NCBI RefSeq assembly: GCF_902806685.2
Contig: NC_048538.1
Location: 14,322,001-14,386,000, forward strand
DNA: 64,000 nt
Source: Maniola hyperantus
Lineage: Eukaryota > Arthropoda > Insecta > Lepidoptera > Nymphalidae
Direction of reading: 5' to 3'
Under the pieces are notes generated by a model. The model did no database searches. It saw nothing but the letters and a program-made list of their open reading frames with translations, and was not told where the DNA came from. Both the position numbers and the translations under genes were made by a program. Below, in pieces: positions 21,835 through 31,646 of the stretch. How positions within the stretch are numbered: the stretch's first letter is position 1; each line of letters starts with the position of its first letter.

Positions 21835-22160
21835 AATGACGGACTTTCATATAAACTTTCATCTCTTATTTAACCCCCTTGGCAGTTGAATTTTTAAAAA
21901 TCGTGAATTACGTATTTTTTATTCTTAACCGAAAGCCGGTATACCAATTTTCAATTTTCATCGATGTAACTTTAAAAATGATAGACTTACATACAACCTT
22001 CCATCCTATATTTACCCCCTTATGGGTGGAATTTCGAAAAATCCTTTCTTAGTGGAAACCTACTCAGTACTCTTTACAAAGAACACACCTTCCAAATTTC
22101 ATGTCTCTAGGACCAGTGGTTTAGGCTGTGCGATGATATATAAGTCCGTCAGTCAGTCTG
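21835..22160 (+). repeat. Possible unidentified interspersed element
   Basis: It contains two paralogous blocks, TTTCATCTCTTATTTAACCCCC at about 21857 and TTCCATCCTATATTTACCCCC at about 21998, and ends in CCGTCAGTCAGTC. The structure resembles Helitron-like body sequences but no terminus is clear. Confidence 0.3.
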
Positions 22161-22539
22161 CGACTATGCGATTCCGACCCGGCCAGCCTGGTGGACGCTA
22201 TCCCTTATATCGCTTGCTATGAAAAAAACATTGAATGCGATCTCGCCGAAACAATCACCCACGGAAAGTAACGTGTTTTACCGATAAGTAAACAATCGTT
22301 AAAGCAAGCTCGTTAGCAACTGTCATAAACATACAGAATGACACATTGACAATAACCATTTTCGTACCCGACTTCCCTACATACGTTTCATTTTTTTACA
22401 GATCATTATTGATTTAAATATTATTTCTTCCATGTAAAGAGTGTCTTCCGTCAGCCCAATCAGTTGGTAATTTGTTCGAAATAATCACTACATTATTTAT
22501 ATGTTATATTATGAGGTACAGATAAAAGACAGATGGGCC

Positions 22540-22660
22540 TTCAAGTCGAGAGTGAAAAGGCATCTTCTAAGCAAGCGCGCTCCGTCTTAGGCTGCATCAT
22601 CACTTGCCACCAGGTCTGATTGCAGCCAAGCGCTAGTCTACATCTCGATCTGTCGCGTAC
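22540..22660 (+). pseudogene. LINE 3' end (63.1-kb family), truncated
   Basis: The last codons read FKSRVKRHLLSKRAPS and a stop (TAG at about 22588), matching FKLRVNRHLLGKHAPS of the copy at 63134. A 3' UTR with GCATCATCACTTGCCACCAG and GCCAAGCGCTAGTCTAC follows. The stem-loop CACTT-GCCACC-AGGTC lies at 22601-22616. Confidence 0.65.
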
Positions 22661-23803
22661 TACATTTAGGTATATTGGTAACACTTTAAATGTGAAGTCA
22701 CTTGTATCTCACGTACAATGGAGTGATTCATACCAATAAATAGCAACAAAGTGACCGATCACAGCGTAATCATTTTTTATGTATTTCCCAAGTAAATTGT
22801 CAGTAAGGCTAAAGTGACGAAGACTGAATACTTGCACTGTAAGTACTTGAACCGAGATAGCGCACGTATAAAGTACTGGTTGATGAATTGTCAGCTCCTT
22901 TTTATTGCCGATAAGTGTTATTGCGAAAATAAACATGCGAGATTAAGGCACGGACTACACGAAGAGGTGTCCGGTTGCAAACCGGTCCGGTCCATGTATG
23001 CGAATATTTTATAAGCGTACATCACCGGACCCTATTTGTTAGCTAACTTTAGGAACTGAAGTATCCTTTACATTTTAAAAATCTTTAAATATATACAAAA
23101 TATGTAGGTACTTTTACATATTGAACGAAATATTTAGTTAGATCTAGGGGATTTTTTGACTTAATATTTCTATAGAACAGTAGGTATCAGTGTCTGACAA
23201 AAAGTTCTTATAAAATGAAATGAAAATAATACTCCTTTACGTTGCACAGGCGTATAAAGAGTCTGCTTCGGTATTAGTGAAATCGAGGCTCGCGAAGCTA
23301 CCTGCGGTGTGATTCGCTAACTGTGTTTAATGATGAATGTTAGCCACTGAGCTCATTTGACATTTACTTTTAATCCATTGAAGGTTTTGTACAAAAATAA
23401 TTTTAACATCATCAGAGAAGTAGCAATGGAGCTCGGTGGTTATCGTTTATCGTTGAACGCTGTGTTAGCGAATCAGCATATTGTCCAATATGCAAAAAAT
23501 ATTGATAAGGAACCCGGACCGGAAAGCAACCGTAATCAGTGTAGTCTGGGCCTTAAATACATGAATGGCGCGAAATTGGCACGAGAGTTTTTATAAGTAC
23601 GATTAACAAACGAGCCATTGAAATTTACGAAGATCATACGTCTTAAATCAGGCGTTCGAGGAAGGCTTTATTGAGTTTTAATGTATGAAAGAACGAACGA
23701 CCTATTTCTTTAAAGAATCTTTCATAAGAATAAGAAGAGGAAAGTTGCGGCATAGTGCTTATAGTATACTTTTATCATCAACATTATCAACCGAACTAGC
23801 TTA
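22661..23803. other. Unassigned sequence
   Basis: A short GATCTGTCGCGTACTACAT motif at about 22648-22668 also occurs inverted at 40727. Frames at 22709-23014 and 23357-23596 are unrecognised. Confidence 0.35.
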
Positions 23804-23966
23804 TGCTCGCGACTTCGACAAATTTCAAACCCCTAATTCACCCCCTTAGGGGTTGAATTTTCAAAAATCCTTTCTTAGCGGATGCATACGTCATAATAGC
23901 TTGCCAAATGATAGATCAGTCAGTCAGTCAGTCAGTCAGTCACCTTTTCCTTTTATATATTTAGAG
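23804..23966 (-). mobile_element. Helitron-like subfamily B, internally deleted
   Basis: The 3' end ACTAGCTTATGCTCGCGACT and the 5' tract GTCAGTCAGTCAGTCAGTC with CCTTTTATATATTTAGA are present. The ATCTATCAACGCACAGC block is missing. Confidence 0.65.
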
Positions 23967-24030
23967 GATAGACCTCCACAGCTGGACATAGGTCTCTTGT
24001 AGGGACTTGCACACGCCATGGTCTTGCGTA
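23967..24030 (-). pseudogene. RTE LINE 3' fragment
   Basis: CCACAGCTGGACATAGGTCT and TTGTAGGGACTTGCACACGC correspond to the YVQxW end of the RTE tail on the minus strand. Confidence 0.6.
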
Positions 24031-24551
24031 TGGAAGACATAGTTCGTTATACTCGTAGTATTTGATTTGTTTCTACTACTATAACTTCTAAATTCCTGAA
24101 TAGATTTGGATGTATTGGGGGGGTCCGTTAGAATCCTCACACCATCCTCAACTCATTTCAAATGTGTTTTTTTTACTATATAGTGTTTTGGCAAGGTACC
24201 TAGTCGTTCGTAGTTTTAAAGAAGCTTTTCGTCATACAACAAGTGAGTACATAAAAATCCCACAGCTTTAAAACAATAGAACAATTAAGCTGTATTAATA
24301 TCGCCAAGGAATGCCAATGTCTACTCATTCCAATACGCAGTGTTCGAATGGTATGTGCAAATAAAAACATAAAGAGCGTGGAATTGCAAAAAAAGGAAAT
24401 TCGGCTATAAGATGAAATTATGGATAGCGCGAAACAATGGCCAATGCAAATTGAGTCCGCTCGGAGCGTTTTGTTCAATACTAGCACGTGTTGGCATGGG
24501 TTTGCCTGCGTTTTACATGCATATAAAGATGTAGAGATCTTGGAATCTACT
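24031..24551. other. Unassigned sequence
   Basis: Nothing recognised; the reverse frame at 24200-24487 is without motifs. Confidence 0.4.
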
Positions 24552-24815
24552 CATCGTCATAAACATGATCCACCATCACCAGCTACATTACAGAGCACGA
24601 GTCTCCTCTCAAAATGATAATGGTTTAGGCCATAGTCTACCACGCTGGGCAAGTGCGGATTGGCAGACTTCACATACCTTTGAGAACATTAATGAAGAAC
24701 TCTCAGGCATGCAGGTTTTTTCTCGATGTTTTCCTTCACCGCAAATGATATTTAATTACTTAAAACGAACATAACTCCGAAAAGTTAGAGGTGCCGGGAT
24801 CGAACCCCCGACCTA
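24552..24815 (-). mobile_element. SINE1 copy, head partly lost
   Basis: The body (GAGTCTCCTCTCAAAATGA, CACATACCTTTGAGAACATT, CAGGCATGCAGG, TTTTCCTTCACCGC) and the B box on the minus strand (GGGTTCGATCCC, 24797-24808) remain. The A box is replaced by unrelated sequence. Confidence 0.75.
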
Positions 24816-24834
24816 TTAAACTTTATGTATCTTT

Positions 24835-24985
24835 GTCACATCATCGTCAACCGAAAGACGTCAACAGCTGGACATTCCAGGCGCCAGGGTCTTGCGCCAC
24901 CTGAATCCAGCGGCTCCCTGCGACTCGTTTGATATCTTAGGGGTTGAACTTAGTGCAGGGTCTTGCCCTGCTGCGCTTTCCAGTG
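24835..24985 (-). pseudogene. RTE LINE 3' fragment
   Basis: TCAACCGAAAGACGTCAACA and CCAGCGGCTCCCTGCGACTC match the 20160-20636 copy. Internal deletions and an inserted stretch interrupt it. Confidence 0.6.
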
Positions 24986-25539
24986 CAAGATTGCTATTTT
25001 AGTCGAAAACGAATTTTCGTCCGTTTGGACGTATTGCCGTAAAAAAAGGTTTGTTGTGAAAATATTCACGTTTCTCAATGTACATTGTTCAACAACATAT
25101 TGCGTTTTTAGGCCCTTTTTATATGGATCCGCACTATCTTACCACTTAGCTACTACGACCATAAGCTGTATGAAGAAATAAAATTCAACGAACCAACAAT
25201 CCATGTAGTCTTTTAATATTACACATGTGTAAAAACCAATGTGATCAATTGGTACCACCATAAAGGGTAGCCCATACGCTTTTATGGAGCTACCCGATGG
25301 GAGGAAAATACCGAAATAAAATACGAGGTCCGGAAAGACTGTGTGGGACTTTTAGGAATCTTTAAATAAACATAAAAGTTCTTTAACGGATCTTTTTCCT
25401 TATTAGAAGTAAGAGGAAAACATTGTTTACATCATCAGAAGTAATCAAACATCAATTTTGCTTTGACTTTAACATTTTCAGTTAGTTATTTTTAATATTA
25501 TTTATATTGATTTTTTTCACTGAATCTTACAATCAAATT
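24986..25539. other. Unassigned AT-rich sequence
   Basis: No repeat or coding signature was seen. Confidence 0.4.
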
Positions 25540-25754
25540 TATCATCATCATTGTCATCAACCCATCGCTGGCTTACTACCGAGAACGGGCCTCCTCTCAG
25601 AATGAGAAAGCCATAGTTCACCACGCTTGCTAAGTGTGGATCGGCAGACTTCACACACCTTTGAGAAGAATAATGCTTATCATATCTCCGAAAAGTTAGT
25701 GGCCCGAGATCGAACCCCGGACCCTCCAGACCGACGTCTTAACCACTAGGCTAT
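25540..25754 (-). mobile_element. SINE1 copy with internal deletion
   Basis: Minus strand A box TAGCCTAGTGG (25742-25752) and B box GGGTTCGATCTCGG (25708-25721) are present, with the ATCATCATTGTCATCAACCC tail. The GGCATGCAGG to ACCGTTAAAGC segment is deleted. Confidence 0.75.
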
Positions 25755-26133
25755 CATCATTCATAAAATTTATAGCTGTCCTTAGTAAATTGTTAGTAGT
25801 TGATATGTATTTACTTATCTATACCTATTATGTTTCCTAAGCAAGTCACTTTCCATATCAACAATTTCTCCAACGTTTGTCATAATTGTACAATTTACAG
25901 ACACAATACGCTCGTTATCGGTCCCAAGTCCATAATTATTATTATAATAATATCTAACAATTTCGAGCCAGGAGTGTACGCAATAAAATTAAGACATTAA
26001 GTTGCATAAACGCCCGAGACAGCATAATGATACTTTTAGTATTATAGCCCGCACGGCAGTTTAACGGAGGTCTTTTCCTCACTCGCTCTACACAATCGTA
26101 GTTTGTTCTCTTTTGAATCAAATTCAGACTAAA
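25755..26133. other. Unassigned AT-rich sequence
   Basis: Contains a short ATTATTATAATAATAT palindrome at about 25936. No gene. Confidence 0.4.
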
Positions 26134-26296
26134 AGAGTGTCAATAGCTCAACGGTTAAAGGAACGGAATAAAATCCGAAAGGTTGGCGGTTCAAATCTAG
26201 TGAAATGGGTGGCCATTGCACTATTGTCGTTACTACTTCTAGCACAAACTTTACACTTACGCGTAGTTGGGAAAGGGGATTATTAGTCATGCTAAA
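26134..26296 (+). mobile_element. SINE3 copy
   Basis: A tRNA-like head with A-box-like TAGCTCAACGG and B-box-like GGTTCAAATCT is followed by TTGCACTATTGTCGTTACTAC, GCGTAGTTGGGAAAGGGG and an ATTATTAGTCATG end. The same order occurs at 32676, and in reverse at 18297 and 20661. Confidence 0.7.
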
Positions 26297-26349
26297 CAAA
26301 ACATGGCTAATCCATACTAATATTATAAATGCTAAAGTGTGTCTATCTG

Positions 26350-26628
26350 TTTTTTTTAATAGAGACAGCGAGCAAACGAGCAGGCAGGTCACCTGATGTT
26401 AAGTGATTACCGCCGCCCATGAACATTTGCAGCACCAGAGGAACCGCCGATGCGGCGGCCGGCACCTTTTAGGAATTTGTTGGTCCGCCCCTTGAATGAC
26501 CCCATGTTGTAATCTAGTGGGAACACCGCCGATGGGAGTTGGTTCCACAGTTTGCAAAGTTCCAAAGAAGGATCTGGCACAGCGGACGGTCGGAGTGCGC
26601 CAGACACCCAGGTGGTGAGGGTGAAATT
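26350..26628 (-). mobile_element. Jockey/CR1-like LINE 3' tail nested in a Helitron
   Basis: The 3' end lies at the T run (26350, poly-A on the minus strand) and the 5' truncation at 26628. The 3' UTR carries the stem-loop CACTT-AACATC-AGGTG (26390-26405 read on the minus strand). Confidence 0.75.
26407..26628 (-). pseudogene. LINE RT C-terminal fragment
   Basis: The reading frame ends LCKLWNQLPSAVFPLDYNMG, then FKGRTNKFLKG, then SSGAANVHGRR and a stop. The LWNxLPxxVFP motif is the usual C-terminal signature of jockey/CR1-type non-LTR RTs. It matches the copy at 51703-51953, with a small loss relative to FFPRTCKLWNQL of that copy (11 bp around CACGTGCGTGG). The apparent extension to 26751 is Helitron sequence. 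Confidence 0.8.
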
Positions 26629-26805
26629 CGTCTGCCAGCTTTTCACGGCCCATCCTTTAAACCGATTTTCACGAAATTTTACACAGATACAGCTTGCATC
26701 CCGGGAAAGGACATAGGCTACTTTTGTCCCGGAACACCAAAGAGTTCCCACGGGATTTTTAAAAACCTAAATCCACGCGGACGATGTCGCGGGCATCGTC
26801 TAGTA

Positions 26806-27463
26806 TTCTATTAAAATAAAAAATAAACAAACTCGATGTAAATAATATGAAATACATATCAAACATTGCGGACCGGCAGGAATTTTTCATATGTATTTAA
26901 AATTATTTAGATATTACCTCGAAGTGTAGGTAAAACACTATAAAAATAAAAACTCGATTTAATTTGTAGATACGTTCTAGAAACTAATATCTGTGTCTAT
27001 GGTTTGCCAGATTTCCTTAAAAATAAGTAGCACGTAATCTTTAAGATTTGTATGTAATTTCTTGAGACTAGTGTAATTTTAAAATTGAACATTTTAACGG
27101 AAACCTGGAAAACCACAGACATACATATTAGAAGAGCGGATCACCAAAATTATAATGAGTTTGATTGGTTACTATTCAAATTAGACCCAAAGAGCCAAAT
27201 TACATTTACTTGGAGCCCAATACGAACAAACCTCTCTTAGCGACGAAAACGATTAGCTAATTTTGAAATTACTTTAAACAGACTTAAAAATATGAATAGC
27301 CTTACAATTACGCTCAATTTAAAAAACTCGTACAAATTAAATAGGTACTTTAGTTAAGTAGCTAATTTGGCAATAACCCAATCCGTACCGCCAAAAACTT
27401 GGGGTTCCTGACTTCCGATACGAATTAAAGGAAATGACCCAACATTAAAGTAAAGAATAACTA
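26806..27463. other. Mostly unassigned; one SINE4 fragment
   Basis: AATACATATCAAACATTGCG and GGACCGGCAGGAATTTTTC at 26849-26890 match the body of the 28451 SINE. The remainder is unrecognised AT-rich sequence. Confidence 0.4.
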
Positions 27464-27590
27464 GACGATGTCTGCGACTTCATCGGCGAGGCTTAATGTT
27501 TTTAAAAGTTCCTTGAGAACTCTGATTTTTCAGGATAAAAAGTAGCCTACGTCTCCAGACTAGTTTCGGAACCATCTTGGATCCTTAGAA
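27464..27590 (-). mobile_element. Helitron-like subfamily A, 3' part
   Basis: ACTAGACGATGTCTGCGACT, a decayed hairpin, and TTTTTCAGGATAAAAAGTAGCC on the minus strand. Confidence 0.5.
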
Positions 27591-28066
27591 CTCGTGATCC
27601 AGACAAGAAACAGGCGTGTTGTATTTTCGATTGTGTAAAAGCATGAACATTTGCTTGAAAATGTTAGAACTGACATCGTCGCTGAGCAGTAACACCATAC
27701 GCTAACCCATCAAACCCATTATTTTATAAAAATACACAATTATTTTCTCTAAGTTTCTAGTAATTTGTAATTGTCAATCAAATCACATTCGGAAATGATG
27801 ATTAATTAGATATAACATAACTTTGTCACCGAGAAAGCATTTAGTTTAGAAAGCAGGAGGAAATAATTTCGATTCCTGTCAATAATAAACTAGAAACCCA
27901 CACAGTAGCGTGGAAATGCTTTGTTACAAAATGGCGGGGTATAGTTGGTGCAATAATTCATACTATTAGTCGAAATTCGTGTTCCAGACGCGGGCGGAGA
28001 AAGTAGTCGGCTACTGGTCTTCACCGAGAAACATTAGGCTCAAGGAATAAGCGACAAGCGGGACCT
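27591..28066. other. Unassigned sequence
   Basis: No shared repeat or gene was recognised. Confidence 0.4.
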
Positions 28067-28248
28067 GGGGTGATTACGTATGTCGCGACAGGCGTAAATC
28101 TCGCGATCATTGCTGTCAAACGTCACACGTTACAGCGGCTAGAGAGAGACAGCAATAGCCACAAAGCAAAATAAGAAGAAGAAAGACAGCAAATGAACTG
28201 TCGCATTGCTACTGCTGTCGCTACTGCAACGTTTTACGTAATCACCCC
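28067..28248. mobile_element. 182-bp MITE (GGGGTGATTACGTA ends)
   Basis: Perfect 14-bp inverted ends, GGGGTGATTACGTA and TACGTAATCACCCC. Short matching subterminal words (GCGACAG and CTGTCGC) extend the symmetry. No evident target duplication. Confidence 0.65.
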
Positions 28249-28323
28249 GCCGATATATTTTTCTAGCCGATCCGCCCCGGCTGCGCTCGAGTGGAATTTG
28301 GAAAATTAACGATGCTCAAACTA

Positions 28324-28435
28324 TCATCCTTACTAATTATTATAAATGCGAAAGTATGTCGGACTGTCTATTAACTTTTCACGACCCATCCGTTTTTAAC
28401 CGATTTTGGCGGGTACAGAGATTGGAGACGAACAC
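28324..28435 (+). mobile_element. Helitron-like subfamily A, 5' part
   Basis: TCATCCTTACTAATTATTAT and AAATGCGAAAGTATGTCGG start, TTTTCACGACCCATCCG, then lost. Confidence 0.55.
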
Positions 28436-28450
28436 AGGAAGATAGGTTTT

Positions 28451-28562
28451 TAAATAATTTTAAATACATATCAAAAATTGCGGACCGGCAGGATTCGAAC
28501 CCGCGTCTCTTGGGATCACACCCGACGCTCTGATTATTACTAGACTATTAGGCCGCATATCA
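28451..28562 (-). mobile_element. SINE4: tRNA-like head with B box
   Basis: On the minus strand GCGGCCTAATAGTCTAGTAA is followed 40 nt later by a perfect B box GGTTCGAATCC and then CTGCCGGTCCGCAATTTTTG and ATATGTATTTAAAATTATTT. The acceptor-stem ends do not pair well, so this is a SINE head, not a functional tRNA. Body fragments recur at 14641 and 26849. Confidence 0.55.
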
Positions 28563-29437
28563 CAATTTTCATCACTGGCAGCAAGCAAACCGTAGCTAAA
28601 ATATTCGTATGTCTATAACTTAAGGCAGCATACAAGAACGCTCGGAACGTGTAAAAGTAGATGTATATCATCGGCTCATTTTGCTTCATACGACGAACGC
28701 CTATAATTTACTCGAGCGCGGTGAAAAATGTCCTAGGGCTGTACGCACCCGTAGCTTTGCGGACTATACGTTATACTTTACCTAATAGGAGGTGTTGCAC
28801 CTCGTAATTTCTTTAAAGATCATTTGGCATTTGTTTGCTTCGTGCTATGTTTAATGGACTGTAATGTGCAGTTTCAAACGTTCAATCGGTAAGTAGTCCA
28901 CGACAGGTCGAGATAGCAATCCGGGTATGACGCGAGTCTGACCCGCACTTGGCCGGTTTTTATACCAATATAAGTTAGCCCTTGACTGCGATCTCACCTG
29001 GACAGAGAAGGTTAGCCGCAGCTATCTCATTGTAAGTTTCTTTAATAGAGAAGAGCTTCGAAATAAGACCGATTATTATTATGTAAGGAATATCATCTTA
29101 AGACTTAATGTCCTCAGCGATCCAGGAGCAACATCTGGCTCTAAACGACACGCTGAAACAAGAGCGCTATAAATTGCCCGTGGAGGCTCTAAAGAGCTAA
29201 TGCTCTCAGACAAGTCTCTTAACTAATGGCCACGGTTGTAGGTTATGAATAACGAAGCAACGAAAGGCCGTGGGTGTCAGACACTTCCTGTTCCACCCAC
29301 GGGAACAATGCGGCAGAAGCACTAAGTCTAGAATAATTGTTTGAAACATATCCTTATTCGGTTCTGTTGTCTGCTTAAAAACAAAAGCCGAACGAAGTTC
29401 AGGAAGCGAATACTGATTTTTTTAAGGCCCAAGACAC
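28563..29437. other. Mostly unassigned; two short repeat fragments
   Basis: CACGACAGGTCGAGATAGCA (about 28900) matches the GC-rich repeat at 40727, and GACGCGAGTCTGACCCGCAC with TTGGCCGGTTTTT (about 28930-28964) is a reverse family A end. The rest is unrecognised. Confidence 0.4.
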
Positions 29438-30007
29438 GGGTCTGCCCGCGAAATTCAAATTAAATTTGGTTTTTTACAATTTGTAAACTAATGCGACAAA
29501 GTAGACATGGCATTCAAATCTTCACAAGTTTATATAAAAATCTTAACTTGAAAGTGTCCAGTTTAAGAAATTAGTCAAAATACACTTTCACTTTCAAGTT
29601 AAGATTTTTATATAAACCTGTGAAGATGATACTGCTAGGGGCTCAATTTGAATGCCACGCCCATGCAATTTAAGCCCACTTTGTCGTATTAGTTTACAAA
29701 TTGCGAAAAACCAAATTAAATAATATCTGTCCCGGCTGTAGGTACTCACGTGTTTAGTCGACGTTAGCCCGACTAGTTTCGAACCCATCCGGGGTCCTTT
29801 TTTCAAAGGGAGTCCGTTCGCGCACGTGCCGCGGTTTTGCGCGAACGGACTCCCTTGAAAAAGGACCCCGGATGGGTTCGAAACTAGTCGGACTAACGTC
29901 GACTAAACACGTGAGTACAGCCGGGACAGATATTATTTAGAATGGAAATCACTCACGGTAGTTTAAACGCTAAAATCAAATTAAATTATAATTTCGCTGG
30001 CAGACCC
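29438..30007. mobile_element. 570-bp composite fold-back element
   Basis: Outer inverted ends GGGTCTGCC(C)GCGAAATTC and GAATTTCGC-like to GGCAGACCC enclose two hairpins in series. Hairpin 1 (about 29450-29715) has long arms including TTATATAAAAATCTTAACTTG. Hairpin 2 (29717-29939) is nearly symmetrical: arms of about 100 bp run from AATATCTGTCCCGGC through TCGACGTTAGCCCGACTAG and TTCGAACCCATCCGG to a loop near CACGTGCCGCGG. No coding capacity. A relative of hairpin 2 is at 51344-51506. Confidence 0.8.
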
Positions 30008-30056
30008 TGTCCTTAAATAGATAAAAATTGAGTTTTTTTTTTTACTTAATATTATC

Positions 30057-30108
30057 ACTATCCATATTATAAATGCGAAAGTGTGTTTGTTTGTTGGTTT
30101 ACTGAGCC
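30057..30108 (+). mobile_element. Helitron-like 5' end fragment
   Basis: ACTATCCATATTATAAATGC and GAAAGTGTGTTTGTTTGTTGG, then unrelated sequence. Confidence 0.55.
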
Positions 30109-30436
30109 CCGTTGAGCTTCGAGTATGTGTAATATCTACGAGTACATTAATGAATTGATACCTATTTTTCTGCGCAAAACAACCTGACTTGCACTATTGG
30201 CTTCGCTAGGAAGTTATCATACAAACAATAACGCCTACGCTTCGGAGCGTGCTCCGGTAGGTCGCACTGTGCAATATAGTTTGGTAACAATATTGTTTTA
30301 CTGCGTAATGACTTGTAACGGATATGCTTAACGAGTAACCAATACATCTTTTAACAAAGTTATATAACCGCACAGCTGTTCGATATGCTTCTAATACGAC
30401 CTCCCTGGCGCAGTGGTAAGCACTGTGGTCTTATTA

Positions 30437-30937
30437 CTGGGACAACCCTCCACCTCCCATGGCCCCACCAACCTCTCGGTTATATGGGCCGAATCGCGGG
30501 AGGGCGCCCGTTCGGTACTTGCTCTTGGCATTTTCCCGGGGCGCCTTCTTCACTCCCTACAAATTATTTTGTCTTTTCCTTGTCCCTTATGCTCACTCTC
30601 CCCCCTTGGGGGCTAGACGTCACTAACACAGCTGTGATCTCCGCTGCTGCTCCTCCGTGGTGCCGGCCTGGCACCTGCACGCTCCGAGCTGCTTCGCCTC
30701 TTATGCCAATGGTGCGCGAATTCCCGTAGCCGGTTGTAGTTCCCCGCCGATGAGACGAGGTCCGTGTAGAAGACCGGCCCCGCTTCCCCGCGTACGATCC
30801 CATCCAACATCGTCACTCGCAAGTCCTCATATAGGGGACACTCCCACAGCACATGGTGCCTATCCTCGTCGCCAAAGCCGCACTCGCATGCCGGGCTCTC
30901 GCACAACGTCATCCTATGCAGGCGCGCCCGGAAACAG
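30437..30937 (-). mobile_element. R1-clade-like LINE 3' fragment with 14-bp target duplication
   Basis: The insert is flanked on both sides by CTGTGGTCTTATTA (30423-30436 and 30938-30951), the SINE2 sequence between A and B boxes. This is a direct target-site duplication. The element is read on the minus strand, 5'-truncated at 30937 and without a poly-A tail. Confidence 0.85.
30613..30937 (-). pseudogene. R1/I-type LINE ORF2 C-terminal zinc-knuckle region
   Basis: The open frame enters from the truncation point and contains HRMTLCESPACECGFGDED, then RHHVLWECPLYEDLRVTML, and ends SSSGDHSCVSDV and stop. The C-x-C-x7-HH-x4-C spacing is the CCHC motif found downstream of RT in R1-, TRAS- and SART-type LINEs. 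An AGNYNRLREFAHHWHKRR-like tail follows, also typical. About 105 codons are uninterrupted. RT and endonuclease domains are lost. High GC relative to surroundings marks it as foreign to the locus. Placement in R1 rather than I or LOA clade is inference from the motif. Confidence 0.75.
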
Positions 30938-31221
30938 CTGTGGTCTTATTAGTGGGAGGTCCCGGGTTCGATTCCTGGCAGTTGTTTAGAATTTTATAAT
31001 TTCTAAATTTCTGGTCCGGTCCGGCAAAGTCGCGCCGCCAAGCGATTTAGCGTTCAAGTACGATGCCGTGTAGAAACCAAGGGGGCGTGGGTTTAATTAC
31101 TGCCATACCCCTTCTAGGTTAGCCCGCTTCCATCTTAAACTGCATCATCACTCACCACCAGGTGAGATTGCAGTCAAGGGCTAACTTGTATCTGAATAAA
31201 TATATTAAAAGGATGGTAACA

Positions 31222-31300
31222 CGGCCGTAGCTTCCCACCAGACCAGACCAGAGACTATTTAGAAAATATAAATTCCCAAACTACCGGGAATCGAACCCAT
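31222..31300 (-). mobile_element. SINE2 fragment in reverse
   Basis: TCCCACCAGACCAGACCAGA, AAATTCCCAAACTACCGG and GAATCGAACCC (B box complement) in SINE2 order. It lies tail to tail against the copy ending at 31204. Confidence 0.6.
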
Positions 31301-31646
31301 CAAGTACAGTAAGGATATAAAACTAATAATTGATGTTAATAGTTCCACATTTAAATACACATTGAAATGACGTCATAAAGTAGTTTTCTTTATAGCACAA
31401 AGTAAGCCTGAAGTGGGCGTCTAACATTAATGACCAGGCTGTTAATCCAGAGATGACCGTCGGCTAGAGTACATTCAATGCATATAAAATACGTTTCTCT
31501 ATTTTCATTGTGGCTGTGATATTGTTTGCGAAAGTTATTACTTACTGTAACCGTACGCAATACGCACTGAGCTTCAGACTTCCCTGTTGTAGCAGTTTAC
31601 TATATTTCAGTATTGTTCAGTTACTTCAGTAGCAGCATTATTAAAA
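31301..31646. other. Unassigned sequence
   Basis: Nothing recognised. Confidence 0.4.

Larger units (their letters stand above)
26311..26805 (+). mobile_element. Helitron-like subfamily A, split by a LINE
   Basis: The 5' part TCCATACTAATATTATAAATG to GTGTGTCTATCTG (26311-26349) and the 3' part from GTCTGCCAGCTTTTCACGG to GGGCATCGTCTAGT (26629-26805) flank a reverse-oriented LINE tail. Together they form one element with TC start, CTAGT end and 3' hairpin. Confidence 0.8.
30397..31204 (+). mobile_element. SINE2 copy, split by an R1-type LINE
   Basis: The A box TGGCGCAGTGG (30406-30416) and the B box GGTTCGATTCC (30966-30976) belong to one tRNA-like head separated by the 501-bp LINE insert at 30437-30937. 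The body continues with CGCCGCCAAGCGATTTAGCG, GATGCCGTGTAGAAACCAA, the CACTC-ACCACC-AGGTG stem-loop (31149-31164) and a TCTGAATAAA end. The segment with GGTGGCAACTAGCC is deleted. Confidence 0.85.

Noticed and set aside
28451..28562. Functional tRNA gene (GGTTCGAATCC B box)
   Set aside because: The acceptor arms do not pair over 7 bp and the sequence continues into a tail repeated elsewhere, so it is a SINE head.
30385..30989. Overlapping plus-strand frames of 110-114 codons, proline-rich
   Set aside because: They are antisense shadows of the R1-type LINE ORF and of SINE2 sequence.
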